From Pannonibacter sp. SL95 (GTDB taxonomy: Bacteria; Pseudomonadota; Alphaproteobacteria; Rhizobiales; Stappiaceae): a stretch of 64,000 nucleotides of DNA. A program made the position numbers and the translations under genes. The number at the start of each line of letters is the position of its first letter. The stretch's first letter is position 1. The stretch is from positions 310,001-374,000 of the forward strand of contig NZ_JAPPRC010000005.1 of assembly GCF_026672425.1 (NCBI RefSeq), read 5' to 3'. Positions 43,638-52,412 of this stretch are shown in pieces. The notes under the pieces are model-generated. The model did no database searches. It was given only the letters and a program-made list of their open reading frames with translations, and was not told the origin of the DNA.

Positions 43638-46600
43638 TCAGGCGAGCTGGACGTCGGTTACACCCGGGACGGCCTTCAGTGCCCCGGCGATTTCCGGCGA
43701 GAGGCGGAACTTGCCGGGCAGACGGACCTCGACTTCGCGCTTGCCCTCATCCAGCAGCACGACGACGTTGACCTCGCCCTCCCCCTTGGTCGACAGATGA
43801 CGGACAAGGCTCTTCATCGGCCTTTCGTCGCGCAGGAACACGCGCAGGCTCTTCTGCACCCTCGCGGCCATGGCCTCGATCGGGTCGACCTGTTCGATGC
43901 GCAAGGATGGCTCATCGTCACGCATATCTGCGCTGACGAGCACGACCATCGACTTGCCGACCTCCAGCACATCGCGGAACTGGGCCAGCTTCTCTGAGAA
44001 CAGCAGAGCTTCGAACTGGCCGGACGAATCGGAGAAACGAACGATACCCATGCGGTTGCCGGACTTCGTCTTGCGTTCCTGCTTGGAGATCACCGTCCCG
44101 GCGAGGCGTCCAGCCGAAGCACCGCGCTTCACCGCCTCTGAGAACTGCGCCCAGAGCTGCACGCGCATGCGCTCCAGCAGCGGCTGGTACTCGTCGAGCG
44201 GATGGGCAGACAGATAGAAGCCGATGGCCTGATGTTCGCGCTGCAACCGCTCGGCCGGCAGCCAGCCGGACACTTCGGCGAGCTGCAGGTCATCGCCTGC
44301 GCCACTGCCACTGCCGAACATGTCGTTCTGACCCATGCTGGCGTTGGATTCGGTGCGCTGTGCCTGCCCGATGATGCGGTCGAGCCCTTCGAACACCCGG
44401 GCGCGGTTGCTCTCCAGACAATCGAAAGCGCCGGCGTTGACGAGGCTTTCCAGCACCCGCTTGTTCAGGAACTTCGGCGAGATGCGCGAGGCAAAGTCGC
44501 CAATGCTTTTGAACGGCCGGTCGCCGCGGACATCAACAATGTGCTGGATCGCCTGTTCGCCGGCCCCCTTGATCGCGCCCATGGCATAGACAATCCGGCC
44601 GTCATCGACGTCGAAGGGAACCATGGACCGGTTGATGGACGGCGGCAGAACGGCAACGCCCATCCGCCGTGCCTCCTGACGGAAGTCGCCCAGCTTGTCG
44701 GTGTTGCCAAGGTCGAGCGTCATGGACGCGGCCAGGAACTCGACCGGATGGTTCGCCTTGAGCCAGGCCGTATGGTAGGAGACCAGCGCATAGGCGGCCG
44801 CGTGCGACTTGTTGAAGCCGTAGTTGGCGAACTTGGCCACGAGGTCGAAGATCGTGCCGGCCTGATCCTTGTCAACGCCCCGCTCGACGGCGCCATCAAC
44901 GAAGCGGGCGCGCTGGACTTCCATCTCGGCGGCGATCTTCTTGCCCATGGCGCGGCGCAAAAGGTCTGCTTCGCCGAGCGAATAGCCCGACAGGACCTGG
45001 GCGATCTGCATCACCTGTTCCTGGTAGACGATGATGCCGTTCGTCTCCGTCAGGATCGGCTCCAGCAGCGGATGCAGGTAATCGGGCTCCTGCTCGCCGT
45101 GCTTGACGGCGTTGTAGACCGGAATGTTCTCCATCGGCCCCGGACGATAGAGCGCCACCAGGGCGACGATATCCTCGAACCGGTCGGGCTTCATGCCGGC
45201 AATAGCGCGGCGCATGCCCTGGCTTTCCAGCTGGAACACGCCGACCGTCTCGCCGGCGGCCAAGAGCTTGTAGGTTTTCGGGTCATCAAGCGGCACCGCC
45301 GCCATGTCGACGGTGATGCCCTTGCGGGCGATCAGCTTCACCGCGGTATCAATGACGGTGAGGGTTTTCAGGCCGAGGAAGTCGAACTTCACCAGGCCCG
45401 CTTCTTCCACCATCTTCATGTTGAACTGCGCCACCGGCATGTCGGAGCGTGGATCGCGGTAGAGGGGGACGAGCTGTTCGAGCGGCCGGTCGCCGATCAC
45501 CACACCGGCGGCGTGGGTCGAGGCGTGGCGGTAGAGGCCCTCCAGCTTCTGGGCCATGGCGAGCAAGCGTTCGACGCTCTCTTCCTCGCGCGCGGCCTCA
45601 CGCAGGCGCGGCTCCTCGGCGATGGCCTGGGCCAGCGTGACCGGATTGGCCGGGTTTGCCGGCACCAGCTTGCAGAGACGGTCGACCTGGCCATAAGGCA
45701 TCTGCAACACGCGGCCAACGTCACGCAGCACGGCGCGGGCCTGCAGAGATCCGAAGGTGATGATCTGGGCCACCTGGCTGCGGCCGTACTTCTCCTGGAC
45801 GTAGCGAATGACCTCTTCGCGCCGGTTCTGGCAGAAGTCGATGTCGAAGTCCGGCATCGAAACGCGTTCCGGGTTGAGGAAGCGCTCGAACAGCAGCGAG
45901 AACCGCATGGGATCGAGGTCGGTGATGGTCAGTGACCAGGCGACCACCGAACCTGCACCCGATCCGCGGCCCGGACCGACCGGAATGTCATGCGACTTCG
46001 CCCACTTGATGAAGTCCGCCACGATGAGAAAGTAGCCGGGGAATTTCATCCGTTCGATGACCGAGAGCTCGAACTCCAGCCGCTCCCAGTAGTCCTGCTC
46101 GCTGAGGCCAGGTGCGAGGCCGTGGGCGGCCAGGCGCATGGCCAGACCATCGCGGGCCTGCCGCTTCAGCTCGTCCGCCTCGGCCTTTTCGGCCTCCTCC
46201 GGGTCGGCGTCCGCGCCGGCAAAGCGGGGCAGGATCGGGTTGCGCTTCAGCGGCCGGTAGTGGCAGCGCCGCGCAATCTCGACCGTCGCGGCGGTCGCCT
46301 CCGGCAGGTCGGCAAACAGCGCCAGCATTTCCGCGCGTGACTTGAAGTAATGCTCGGGCGTCAGCTTGCGGCGATCATCGTCGATCAGCACGCGGCCTTC
46401 GGAGATCGCGATCAGCGCGTCATGGGCCTCGTAATCGTCGCGCTTGGGGAAGAAGGCCTCGTTGGTCGCAACGATCGGCAGGCCCTTTTCATACGCAAGA
46501 TCGAGGAACCCCGGCTCTGCCTTTCGTTCAGCGGCCATGCCATGGCGCTGCAGCTCGACGTAGCACCTGCCGTCGAAAGCGGCCGCGAGCCGGTCGAGGC

Positions 46601-47081
46601 GGGTGGCGGCGAGCGCGCGATGGCCGCCGAGCAGGGCCTTGCCGATGGGACCGTGCACGCCGCCGGTCAGCAGAATCATGCCGGCGCTGCGCGATTCGAG
46701 CAGGCTGAGCGGAACATGGGCACGCTGGCCCGTTGGCGTATCGAGAAAGGCGCGGCTGGTGAGCTCCATGAGGTTCATGTAGCCCTGCTCACTCATGGCG
46801 AGCAGCACGACATCGCTCAGCGACGGCTCTCCGCGCCGCTCATCAGCCGCGTCATCACCAAACGCGACAGCCAGCTGGCAGCCGATGATCGGCTGGATGC
46901 CGGATCCCCAGGCCTTGCCGGCAAATTCCTGCGCCCCGAACAGATTGCCCGTGTCGGTGATGGCCAGGGCCGGCTGGTCGTCGGCCTTGGCAAGGTCCAG
47001 CAGCTTCTTGATCGGCAATGCCCCTTCGAGAAGGGACAAAGCGGAATGAACCCGAAGGTGAACGAAGCCGATCTCGGACAT
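43638..47081 (-). CDS. dnaE: DNA polymerase III subunit alpha
   Basis: A 1147-aa replicative polymerase (DnaE1 type). The PHP domain comes first (FVHLRVHSALSLLEGALPIK). The polymerase active site has PVGPGRGSGAGSVVAWSLTI and the aspartates of RVSMPDFDIDFCQNRREEVI. The fingers include ARKGITVDMAAVPLDDPKTY and AYALVSYHTAWLKANHPVEF, and the OB fold near 1000-1080 has AGTVISKQERKTKSGNRMG. It is full length. A LexA-boxed micropeptide gene lies 201 bp upstream on the same strand, so dnaE could receive some of its transcription in the SOS response. Confidence 0.97.
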   Translation of the reverse strand: MSEIGFVHLRVHSALSLLEGALPIKKLLDLAKADDQPALAITDTGNLFGAQEFAGKAWGSGIQPIIGCQLAVAFGDDAADERRGEPSLSDVVLLAMSEQGYMNLMELTSRAFLDTPTGQRAHVPLSLLESRSAGMILLTGGVHGPIGKALLGGHRALAATRLDRLAAAFDGRCYVELQRHGMAAERKAEPGFLDLAYEKGLPIVATNEAFFPKRDDYEAHDALIAISEGRVLIDDDRRKLTPEHYFKSRAEMLALFADLPEATAATVEIARRCHYRPLKRNPILPRFAGADADPEEAEKAEADELKRQARDGLAMRLAAHGLAPGLSEQDYWERLEFELSVIERMKFPGYFLIVADFIKWAKSHDIPVGPGRGSGAGSVVAWSLTITDLDPMRFSLLFERFLNPERVSMPDFDIDFCQNRREEVIRYVQEKYGRSQVAQIITFGSLQARAVLRDVGRVLQMPYGQVDRLCKLVPANPANPVTLAQAIAEEPRLREAAREEESVERLLAMAQKLEGLYRHASTHAAGVVIGDRPLEQLVPLYRDPRSDMPVAQFNMKMVEEAGLVKFDFLGLKTLTVIDTAVKLIARKGITVDMAAVPLDDPKTYKLLAAGETVGVFQLESQGMRRAIAGMKPDRFEDIVALVALYRPGPMENIPVYNAVKHGEQEPDYLHPLLEPILTETNGIIVYQEQVMQIAQVLSGYSLGEADLLRRAMGKKIAAEMEVQRARFVDGAVERGVDKDQAGTIFDLVAKFANYGFNKSHAAAYALVSYHTAWLKANHPVEFLAASMTLDLGNTDKLGDFRQEARRMGVAVLPPSINRSMVPFDVDDGRIVYAMGAIKGAGEQAIQHIVDVRGDRPFKSIGDFASRISPKFLNKRVLESLVNAGAFDCLESNRARVFEGLDRIIGQAQRTESNASMGQNDMFGSGSGAGDDLQLAEVSGWLPAERLQREHQAIGFYLSAHPLDEYQPLLERMRVQLWAQFSEAVKRGASAGRLAGTVISKQERKTKSGNRMGIVRFSDSSGQFEALLFSEKLAQFRDVLEVGKSMVVLVSADMRDDEPSLRIEQVDPIEAMAARVQKSLRVFLRDERPMKSLVRHLSTKGEGEVNVVVLLDEGKREVEVRLPGKFRLSPEIAGALKAVPGVTDVQLA

Positions 47082-47282
47082 GGACGGTGCGCCCCGGTGG
47101 TAAGATACCCCCTGCCCCGCTGCGGGACTGGAATGGAGCCGCTCACATTCCGAACGGGATGGCGCGAGTCCAGCTTGTCCCGTGATGCCCCGAAGCAGCG
47201 GCCCCTGTCGAGACCTTATAGGGTGCGCGGGAAACCGATCCAGAGATTCCTGCGGGGCGACATAGCTGACGCCGGCACGGGG

Positions 47283-47381
47283 TCAGTTCAGCGCGAGGAG
47301 AACCTCGCCCCAGACAGCGACAGTTGCAGCGAAGACAACGAGCGAACCGAAAGCGGCGATATCACGGGCCAGGAAGGTCAT
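47283..47381 (-). CDS. 32-aa single-span membrane peptide, candidate SOS-induced division inhibitor
   Basis: A minus-strand frame of 32 codons plus TGA that encodes MTFLARDIAAFGSLVVFAAT followed by VAVWGEVLLALN. It has a short charged N-terminus (R6, D7) and one hydrophobic span of about 20 residues. GAGGAG lies six bases before ATG 47381, an ideal spacing; a second ATG five bases earlier leads to a stop after two codons. A perfect alphaproteobacterial LexA box lies 81 bases upstream. Caulobacter SidA is a 29-aa SOS-induced inner-membrane division inhibitor with the same general design; homology to it is not shown, only the parallel in size, topology and control. It sits between lolD and dnaE. 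Confidence 0.72.
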   Translation of the reverse strand: MTFLARDIAAFGSLVVFAATVAVWGEVLLALN

Positions 47382-47462
47382 GTCATGCTCCTCTCGTCAA
47401 ACCGGCGTCACAGTCCGCGCCAGCTCTTGGTCCGGGCCGTTCCGGCCCCTTGAGAAGACATT

Positions 47463-47477
47463 GTTCTCTTTTTGTTC
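47463..47477 (-). promoter_or_regulatory. LexA box GTTC-N7-GTTC
   Basis: GTTC (47463-47466), seven bases (TCTTTTT), GTTC (47474-47477). This is a perfect match to the alphaproteobacterial LexA consensus. It lies 81 bases upstream of the 32-aa membrane peptide gene. On the minus strand a TTGCGA (47481-47486) next to it may be a -35 element, so LexA would cover the promoter. Confidence 0.75.
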
Positions 47478-47566
47478 TGTTCGCAAGCCACAAAATCACG
47501 CAGGGCCAGAGAAGCCTCGTTCTTCGCACAAGAGGGTGAACGAAGCGTGAACTTTGCCGTCCGGCC

Positions 47567-47623
47567 GTTTACTGAACTGCGCAGGTGCGCCTGACCGGAT
47601 CACCTGCGCAGTTCAGTAAACGC
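47567..47623. repeat. 22-bp perfect inverted repeat with 13-nt loop
   Basis: Arms at 47567-47588 (CGTTTACTGAACTGCGCAGG + TG) and 47602-47623 match exactly as reverse complements. The structure lies 52 bases beyond the lolD stop and 90 bases upstream of the LexA box. It has no T run on either side, so it is more like a repeat element or mRNA-end protector than a classical terminator. Confidence 0.7.
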
Positions 47624-47675
47624 CGGGGCCTGGCGGACACTGCCGCCTCGGAGTGACGGCACAGTCCCTGCCTTC

Positions 47676-48356
47676 TCAATAGTCGAGGATCAGCCCGTCG
47701 CGCAGGGTGATGACCCGGTCCATCCGGCCGGCCAGTTCCATGTTGTGTGTGGCAAAGAGTGCCGCAACGCCGGTGGCACGCACAAGGGCGTGCAGGGCAT
47801 CAAACACGTAATGCGCGGTCTGCGGGTCGAGGTTGCCGGTCGGCTCGTCGAGCAGCAGCAACTGTGGCGCATTGGCGACCGCACGGGCGATGGCAACTCG
47901 CTGCTGTTCTCCGCCCGACAGTTCCGACGGCCGGTGCGTGCCGCGCGCGCCGAGGCGCATATAGGCCAGCAGCTGGCCAGCCCGCTCGGCCGCCGTCTTT
48001 TTCGGCAGGCCCTGGATCATCTGCGGCATCATCACGTTCTCCAGCGCGGTGAACTCCGGCAGGAGATGATGGAACTGATAGACGAAACCGATGTCATTGC
48101 GGCGGATGGTGGTGCGCGCATCATCGCTCAAGGCGCCGCAGGGCTTACCGCCGACATAGACTTCACCGGCATCCGGCTTTTCCAGCAGGCCGGCAATATG
48201 CAGCAAGGTCGACTTGCCGGTGCCCGATGGGGCAACAAGCGCGACCATCTGTCCGGCCTCGAGCGTGAGGTCGGCACCGCGCAGGATTTCCAGCTTGCCG
48301 GAGGCTTCGCTGAAGCCACGGGTGATGCCACTGAGGCGCAGAACGGGCGCGGACAT
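47676..48356 (-). CDS. lolD: Lipoprotein-releasing ABC transporter ATP-binding protein LolD
   Basis: A 226-aa ATPase that powers release of lipoproteins from the inner membrane to LolA. Walker A is [20 protein letters not shown] (the Ala-Pro-Ser form typical of LolD), the Q-loop region [19 protein letters not shown] with [10 protein letters not shown], the signature [20 protein letters not shown], and [13 protein letters not shown] chose ATG 48356 because CAGGAGAG lies upstream; an ATG at 48392 would add 12 residues and start three bases after the lolC stop. It follows lolC directly, as in most proteobacteria. Confidence 0.95.
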   Translation of the reverse strand: MSAPVLRLSGITRGFSEASGKLEILRGADLTLEAGQMVALVAPSGTGKSTLLHIAGLLEKPDAGEVYVGGKPCGALSDDARTTIRRNDIGFVYQFHHLLPEFTALENVMMPQMIQGLPKKTAAERAGQLLAYMRLGARGTHRPSELSGGEQQRVAIARAVANAPQLLLLDEPTGNLDPQTAHYVFDALHALVRATGVAALFATHNMELAGRMDRVITLRDGLILDY

Positions 48357-48395
48357 GGACGAGGTCTCTCCTGAGGATCCGGCTACGGCCATGAT

Positions 48396-49742
48396 TTACT
48401 CGTACCGAAGCGCTTCGACCGGGTCGAGGCGCGCGGCGCGCCAGGCCGGGTAGAGCGTCGCCAGCAGCGACAGGACCAGGGCCATGACGAGCACCATGAT
48501 CGTCTCCCCCTGATCCATTTCCGCCGGCATGCGCGACAGGAAATAGAGCGTGGGATCGAACAGCTGCGTGCTGGTCAGCCACGAGATGAACTGGCGGATG
48601 CTCTCGATGTTGAGGCACACGAGCAGCCCGAGCAGGAAGCCGGCGAGCGTCCCCACCACGCCGATGCTGGCACCGGTGATGACGAAGACGCGCATGACCG
48701 AGCCACGTGTCGCGCCCATGGTGCGCAGGATCGCGATGTCGCGCCCCTTGTCCTTCACCAGCATGGTCAGGCCGGAAATGATGTTGAGCGCGGCAACAAG
48801 CACGATCAGCGTCAGGATCAGGAACATGACGTTGCGCTCCACCTCCAGGGCGGAGAAGAAGGTCATGTTGCGCTGACGCCAGTCGCTGACGAAGGCAGGA
48901 CGCCCTGCCCCTTCCTCGACCGCCGTGCGATAGTCGCCCACCTTGTCCGGGTCGTCGGTGTAGACCTCGACGCCGGTCGCCTTGCCATCCATGCGGAAGA
49001 AGCCCTGGGACTCAGGCAGCGGCATGAACGCAATCGTGCCGTCGTATTCCGACATGCCGATCTCGAAGATCGCACTGACCGGATAGGACTTGGTGCGCGG
49101 CGTCACGCCCATCGGGGTGACCGCCCCGCGCGGCGAAATGATCGTGATGTTGTCGCCGACCTGCAGCCCGAGCTGCTGGGCCATCCGGGTGCCGATGGCA
49201 ATGCCGCCCGCGGTGTCGAAGCCATCGAGCGTGCCCTGGCGCAGGTTGCCCGCCACCAGAGGCAGACGCTTCAGGTCCGCTTCATACATGCCGCGCACAA
49301 GGGCGCCGAGATTTCCGGCCGGACCGGAGACGAGCGCCTGCCCTTCGACAAAGGGAATGGCCGACACGACGCCCTGAACACCCTGCAGGCGCGAGGCAAC
49401 GGCGTCATAGTCTGTCAGCGGCTGGTCAATCGGCTGCACCAGCATGTGGCCGTTGATGCCGAGGATCTTGCTCAGCAGTTCGGTGCGGAAGCCGTTCATC
49501 ACCGCCATCACGATGACCAGCGTCGCCACGCCCAGCATGATGCCGACAAAGGAAAACCCGGCGATCACGGAGATGAAGCTGTCCCGCCGGCGCGAGCGCA
49601 GATAACGGCCGGCAATCATCCACTCGAACGCGGCAAACGGACGGACGGACGGGCGGCTGCCAGCGCCCTTGGAGCTGTCGGCGCCTTGCGACTGATCCGA
49701 CTTTGCTTCCTGCGACTGCGACGATGTGCTGCGTGCGCTCAT
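48396..49742 (-). CDS. lolC: Lipoprotein-releasing ABC transporter permease LolC/LolE
   Basis: A 448-aa inner-membrane protein with a LolC/E fold: TM1 near residues 60-85 (SVIAGFSFVGIMLGVATLVI), a large periplasmic domain to about 300, and three C-terminal helices with the FtsX-like LNIISGLTMLVKDKGRDIAI and ILRTMGATRGSVMRVF. It ends LDPVEALRYE. The first 38 residues are Ser/Gln-rich and cytosolic, and longer than usual. Only one such permease gene precedes lolD, so it probably acts as a homodimer (LolF type), as in other alphaproteobacteria. Confidence 0.94.
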   Translation of the reverse strand: MSARSTSSQSQEAKSDQSQGADSSKGAGSRPSVRPFAAFEWMIAGRYLRSRRRDSFISVIAGFSFVGIMLGVATLVIVMAVMNGFRTELLSKILGINGHMLVQPIDQPLTDYDAVASRLQGVQGVVSAIPFVEGQALVSGPAGNLGALVRGMYEADLKRLPLVAGNLRQGTLDGFDTAGGIAIGTRMAQQLGLQVGDNITIISPRGAVTPMGVTPRTKSYPVSAIFEIGMSEYDGTIAFMPLPESQGFFRMDGKATGVEVYTDDPDKVGDYRTAVEEGAGRPAFVSDWRQRNMTFFSALEVERNVMFLILTLIVLVAALNIISGLTMLVKDKGRDIAILRTMGATRGSVMRVFVITGASIGVVGTLAGFLLGLLVCLNIESIRQFISWLTSTQLFDPTLYFLSRMPAEMDQGETIMVLVMALVLSLLATLYPAWRAARLDPVEALRYE

Positions 49743-49907
49743 GATCTGCCTTGAGGGTTGAGCAAGGGCTCTGGCTCGGCATCGGACGTCCCGCGTCTCC
49801 GCCCGTCCGTCGCATTCGCCTGTTCAGTTGCTCGGGCCTGCCGATTCGATCTCGAGCGCCAGCCTGAGGTTTTGCGCTCTAGTGCCGAAAGCGGGCAAGA
49901 TTTTGGT

Positions 49908-49933
49908 GGCATGGCCCGAAAGCGGGCCATGCC
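49908..49933. repeat. 11-bp hairpin between proS and lolC
   Basis: GGCATGGCCCG (49908-49918) and CGGGCCATGCC (49923-49933) with an AAAG loop, in the 225-bp gap after the proS stop. No T run. Part of the arm (CCGAAAGCGGGC) is repeated nearby at 49885-49896. It is perhaps a REP-like unit or 3'-end protector. Confidence 0.5.
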
Positions 49934-49967
49934 TGACGAATCCCGTGACAAGGATCCGCGAGTGGGA

Positions 49968-51296
49968 TCAGGAGGTCAATGCGTCGCGGATCTTGTTGAA
50001 GGCGGCTTCAACGGTCAGCGTCTCACGGGCACCGGTGGCGCGTTCCTTCACCTCGACCACCCCGTCCTTGAGGCCGCGCGGACCAGCGATCAGCTGGAAC
50101 GGCAGACCGATGAGGTCCATCGTGGCGAACTTGGCACCAGCGCGGGTGTCGGCATCGTCGTAGAGCACCTCGATCCCGGCATTCTCGAACCGCTGGTACA
50201 GCGCCTCGCAAGCCTGATCCGTCTCGGCGTCGCCGGGCTTCAGGTTGATCAGGCCGACATGGAACGGGGCCACCGAGGCCGGCCAGATGATGCCTTCCTC
50301 GTCATGGCTCGCCTCGATCAAGGCCCCCATCAGGCGCGACACGCCGACGCCATAGGAACCCATGTGGACCGGCACTTCGGTGCCTTCCGAGGTCATGACC
50401 TTGGCACCCATCGGCTCGGAGTACTTGGTGCCGAAATAGAAGATGTGGCCAACCTCGATGCCGCGGGCCGAGACGCGGGCGTCTTCCGGGATTGCGTTGA
50501 AGGCTGCCTCGTCGTGCATTTCCTCGGTCGCCGCGTAAGGCGTCGTCCAGCTGTCGACGATCGGCGTCAGGTCGGAGGAGAAGTCGGTGTCGAGGCCCGG
50601 CGTTGCCATGTCCAGGAGGCTCTTGTCGCAGAACACGGCGCTTTCGCCGGTTGCGGCCAGGATGATGAATTCGTGGCTCATGTCGCCGCCGATCGGGCCG
50701 GTGTCGGCGCGCATCGGGATCGCCTTCAGGCCCATGCGGGCAAAGGTCCGCAGGTAAGCGACGAACATGCGGTTGTAGGCGTGGCGGGCGGCTTCCTTGT
50801 CGATGTCGAAGGAATAGGCGTCCTTCATCAGGAACTCGCGGCCGCGCATGATGCCGAAGCGCGGACGGACCTCGTCACGGAACTTCCACTGGATGTGGTA
50901 GAGGTTCAGCGGCAGGTCCTTGTAGGAGCGCACGTAGGAGCGGAAGATCTCGGTGATCATCTCCTCGTTGGTCGGCCCGAACAGCATCTCGCGCTCGTGG
51001 CGATCGGTGATGCGCAGCATCTCCTTGCCATAGGCGTCATAGCGCCCGCTTTCGCGCCACAGGTCCGCCGACTGGATCGTCGGCATCAAGAGCTGCACGG
51101 CGCCGGCGCGGTTCTGCTCTTCCTCGACGATCTTCTCGATCTTGCGCAGCACACGGAAGCCCAGCGGCAGCCAGGAGTAGATGCCAGCCGACTGCTGACG
51201 GATCATGCCGGCGCGCAACATCAGGCGGTGCGAGACGATCTCGGCTTCCTTGGGCGTTTCCTTCAGGATGGGCAGAAAAAAGCGGGACAGACGCAT
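49968..51296 (-). CDS. proS: Prolyl-tRNA synthetase
   Basis: A 442-aa class II aminoacyl-tRNA synthetase. Motif 1 region: [20 protein letters not shown]; motif 2: [20 protein letters not shown] with DAYSFD; motif 3: [18 protein letters not shown]. It lacks the insertion (editing) domain between motifs 2 and 3, the short form normal in alphaproteobacteria. The C-terminal anticodon-binding domain follows ([20 protein letters not shown]). ATG 51296 has AGGAA upstream and the standard N-terminus [13 protein letters not shown]; the frame to 51482 is not needed. Confidence 0.96.
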   Translation of the reverse strand: MRLSRFFLPILKETPKEAEIVSHRLMLRAGMIRQQSAGIYSWLPLGFRVLRKIEKIVEEEQNRAGAVQLLMPTIQSADLWRESGRYDAYGKEMLRITDRHEREMLFGPTNEEMITEIFRSYVRSYKDLPLNLYHIQWKFRDEVRPRFGIMRGREFLMKDAYSFDIDKEAARHAYNRMFVAYLRTFARMGLKAIPMRADTGPIGGDMSHEFIILAATGESAVFCDKSLLDMATPGLDTDFSSDLTPIVDSWTTPYAATEEMHDEAAFNAIPEDARVSARGIEVGHIFYFGTKYSEPMGAKVMTSEGTEVPVHMGSYGVGVSRLMGALIEASHDEEGIIWPASVAPFHVGLINLKPGDAETDQACEALYQRFENAGIEVLYDDADTRAGAKFATMDLIGLPFQLIAGPRGLKDGVVEVKERATGARETLTVEAAFNKIRDALTS

Positions 51297-51518
51297 ATCG
51301 GGTTCCTGGATCTTGCGGGCACACTCCACCGGGCCGCGCCGCAGTGAAACCGCATGCACCCGGAAAACACAAGTCCCTTGCGGAAAAGCGGCGGCAAAAG
51401 CTTGGGATTCCGGGTCAACCGGCCCCTTCCCTGACGGCCATCCCGTTGAGGAAAAAGGCGTTCTGAACCGCCACCAGAACAAGCATGCAAAAAGTTTGGG
51501 CTTATGCGCTCAAAATAG

Positions 51519-51534
51519 TGACAAGTTTGTGTCA
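51519..51534 (-). promoter_or_regulatory. Palindrome TGACACAAACTTGTCA upstream of proS
   Basis: On the minus strand this 16-mer differs by one base from the 16-mer TGACACAAACCTGTCA at 19603-19618 (tctC/tctD gap). It includes TTGACA when read with the preceding T, so it could be a proS -35 element, an operator or both. Confidence 0.35.
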
Positions 51535-51725
51535 ATGCGCTAGGTTGCCACTCCATAAGAACAAAGGCAGTGAGCGGCAACGCTCAAAGCCTTTCATAAC
51601 AGGCATCGCGGTCTGAGTCTTGGGAGGAAGATCCCTCTGGCGCACCCACAAGGTTCGCAGCCGACACAGTGAAGTTTCTAAAAGAACGCACTGATGTATC
51701 GAGGGAGTTTTTGGACGCGGAACTT

Positions 51726-51757
51726 AAAAAAGCAGGGCAATTGCCCTGCTTTTTTTT
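51726..51757. terminator. Strong bidirectional intrinsic terminator
   Basis: A continuous palindrome AAAAAAGCAGGGCAA/TTGCCCTGCTTTTTT (51726-51755) extended to eight T on the plus strand (51750-51757) and six on the minus strand. It can stop transcription both ways. On the minus strand it lies 339 bases beyond the DUF1467 stop; on the plus strand no annotated gene precedes it. Confidence 0.85.
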
Positions 51758-52095
51758 CGCCTGAAGTTCGCAGTTGCAAGCGAGTTGCATCTAGATGCAT
51801 CCGTCCGGAAATTCGAGACCTATCGGAAGGATAGCTGTTGAAAAGCCGTGACTGGCCCTGCGTCTTGCACAGAAAAGCAAGGGCCGCCTCCACGTATTGC
51901 CAGTTCTTTCAAGGGGATAACCTGCAGGGCAGGCAGGCATTGGACGCTCGGCAAGAACGATCTCTGCCCTCTGTCTGCCGACGCGGCATGGCCGGGCGGA
52001 CTGTCGCGACCAAAAGGGATGCCCTCCCGGCTCAAATGACAGACGTCGCCCCGGACATGCGATGATGGCCGGAGCGGCGCAGCTTCATTTTCCGC

Positions 52096-52356
52096 TCAGC
52101 GCGGACCTGGCAGCGGGATGTCATCGAGGGTGATTCCGGACTGTCGCAGCCACACGAAGGCACCGAACAGCACGCTGGTGACGACGGTGGTCCAGAATGC
52201 GGTGCGCCACATCCTGAACTTTGCTGGCGCACTCTCGACGGTACCGGGCACCACTTCGCCCTCTTCGGCCTGGGTCCGGACACCGAACGGCAGGATCGCA
52301 AAGAGAACGATCCACCACATCATGAAATAGACGGCAAGCGCATAGGCGATGGACAT
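52096..52356 (-). CDS. DUF1467 family membrane protein
   Basis: An 86-aa protein with two membrane helices (ALAVYFMMWWIVLFAILPFG at about 6-25 and AFWTTVVTSVLFGAFVWLRQ at about 53-72). It matches the alphaproteobacterial DUF1467 pattern FFMMWWIVLFAILPFGVRTQ-EEG. The loop carries VVPGTVESAPAKFRMWR. The function is unknown; the conserved site after mce in this lineage is the best identifier. It lies 56 bases after mce on the same strand. Confidence 0.88.
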   Translation of the reverse strand: MSIAYALAVYFMMWWIVLFAILPFGVRTQAEEGEVVPGTVESAPAKFRMWRTAFWTTVVTSVLFGAFVWLRQSGITLDDIPLPGPR

Positions 52357-52412
52357 GGGTCACTGGCTCTTGTCTGTGCTGCTGGATGGCCTGCCGGCTC
52401 CGCCCGGAGGGC

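Larger units (their letters stand above)
51297..52095. other. Non-coding stretch upstream of proS, possible small RNA locus
   Basis: About 800 bp without a convincing gene. It is AT-richer than its surroundings in 51480-51860. It contains a TGACACAAACTTGTCA palindrome (minus strand, 51519-51534), the strong two-way terminator at 51726-51757, and a TGCATCTAGATGCA palindrome at 51786-51799. Short frames of 63-112 codons on both strands (for example 51584-51790 and 51820-52035 minus, 51838-52065 plus) show no ribosome site or recognisable protein. A plus-strand RNA of about 200 nt ending at 51757, or a minus-strand operon end, would explain the terminator. Confidence 0.4.

Noticed and set aside
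43638-47081. Possibility that this dnaE is the SOS polymerase DnaE2
   Set aside because: The length (1147 aa), intact PHP and OB regions, and the absence of imuA/imuB next to it fit the replicative DnaE1.
51640-51680. tRNA-like GGTTCGC segment
   Set aside because: No acceptor, D-arm or anticodon arm can be folded around it.
51584-52065. Short frames of 68-75 codons on both strands between proS and DUF1467
   Set aside because: No ribosome site, no recognisable protein, and overlapping or crossing the terminator or one another; treated as non-coding.
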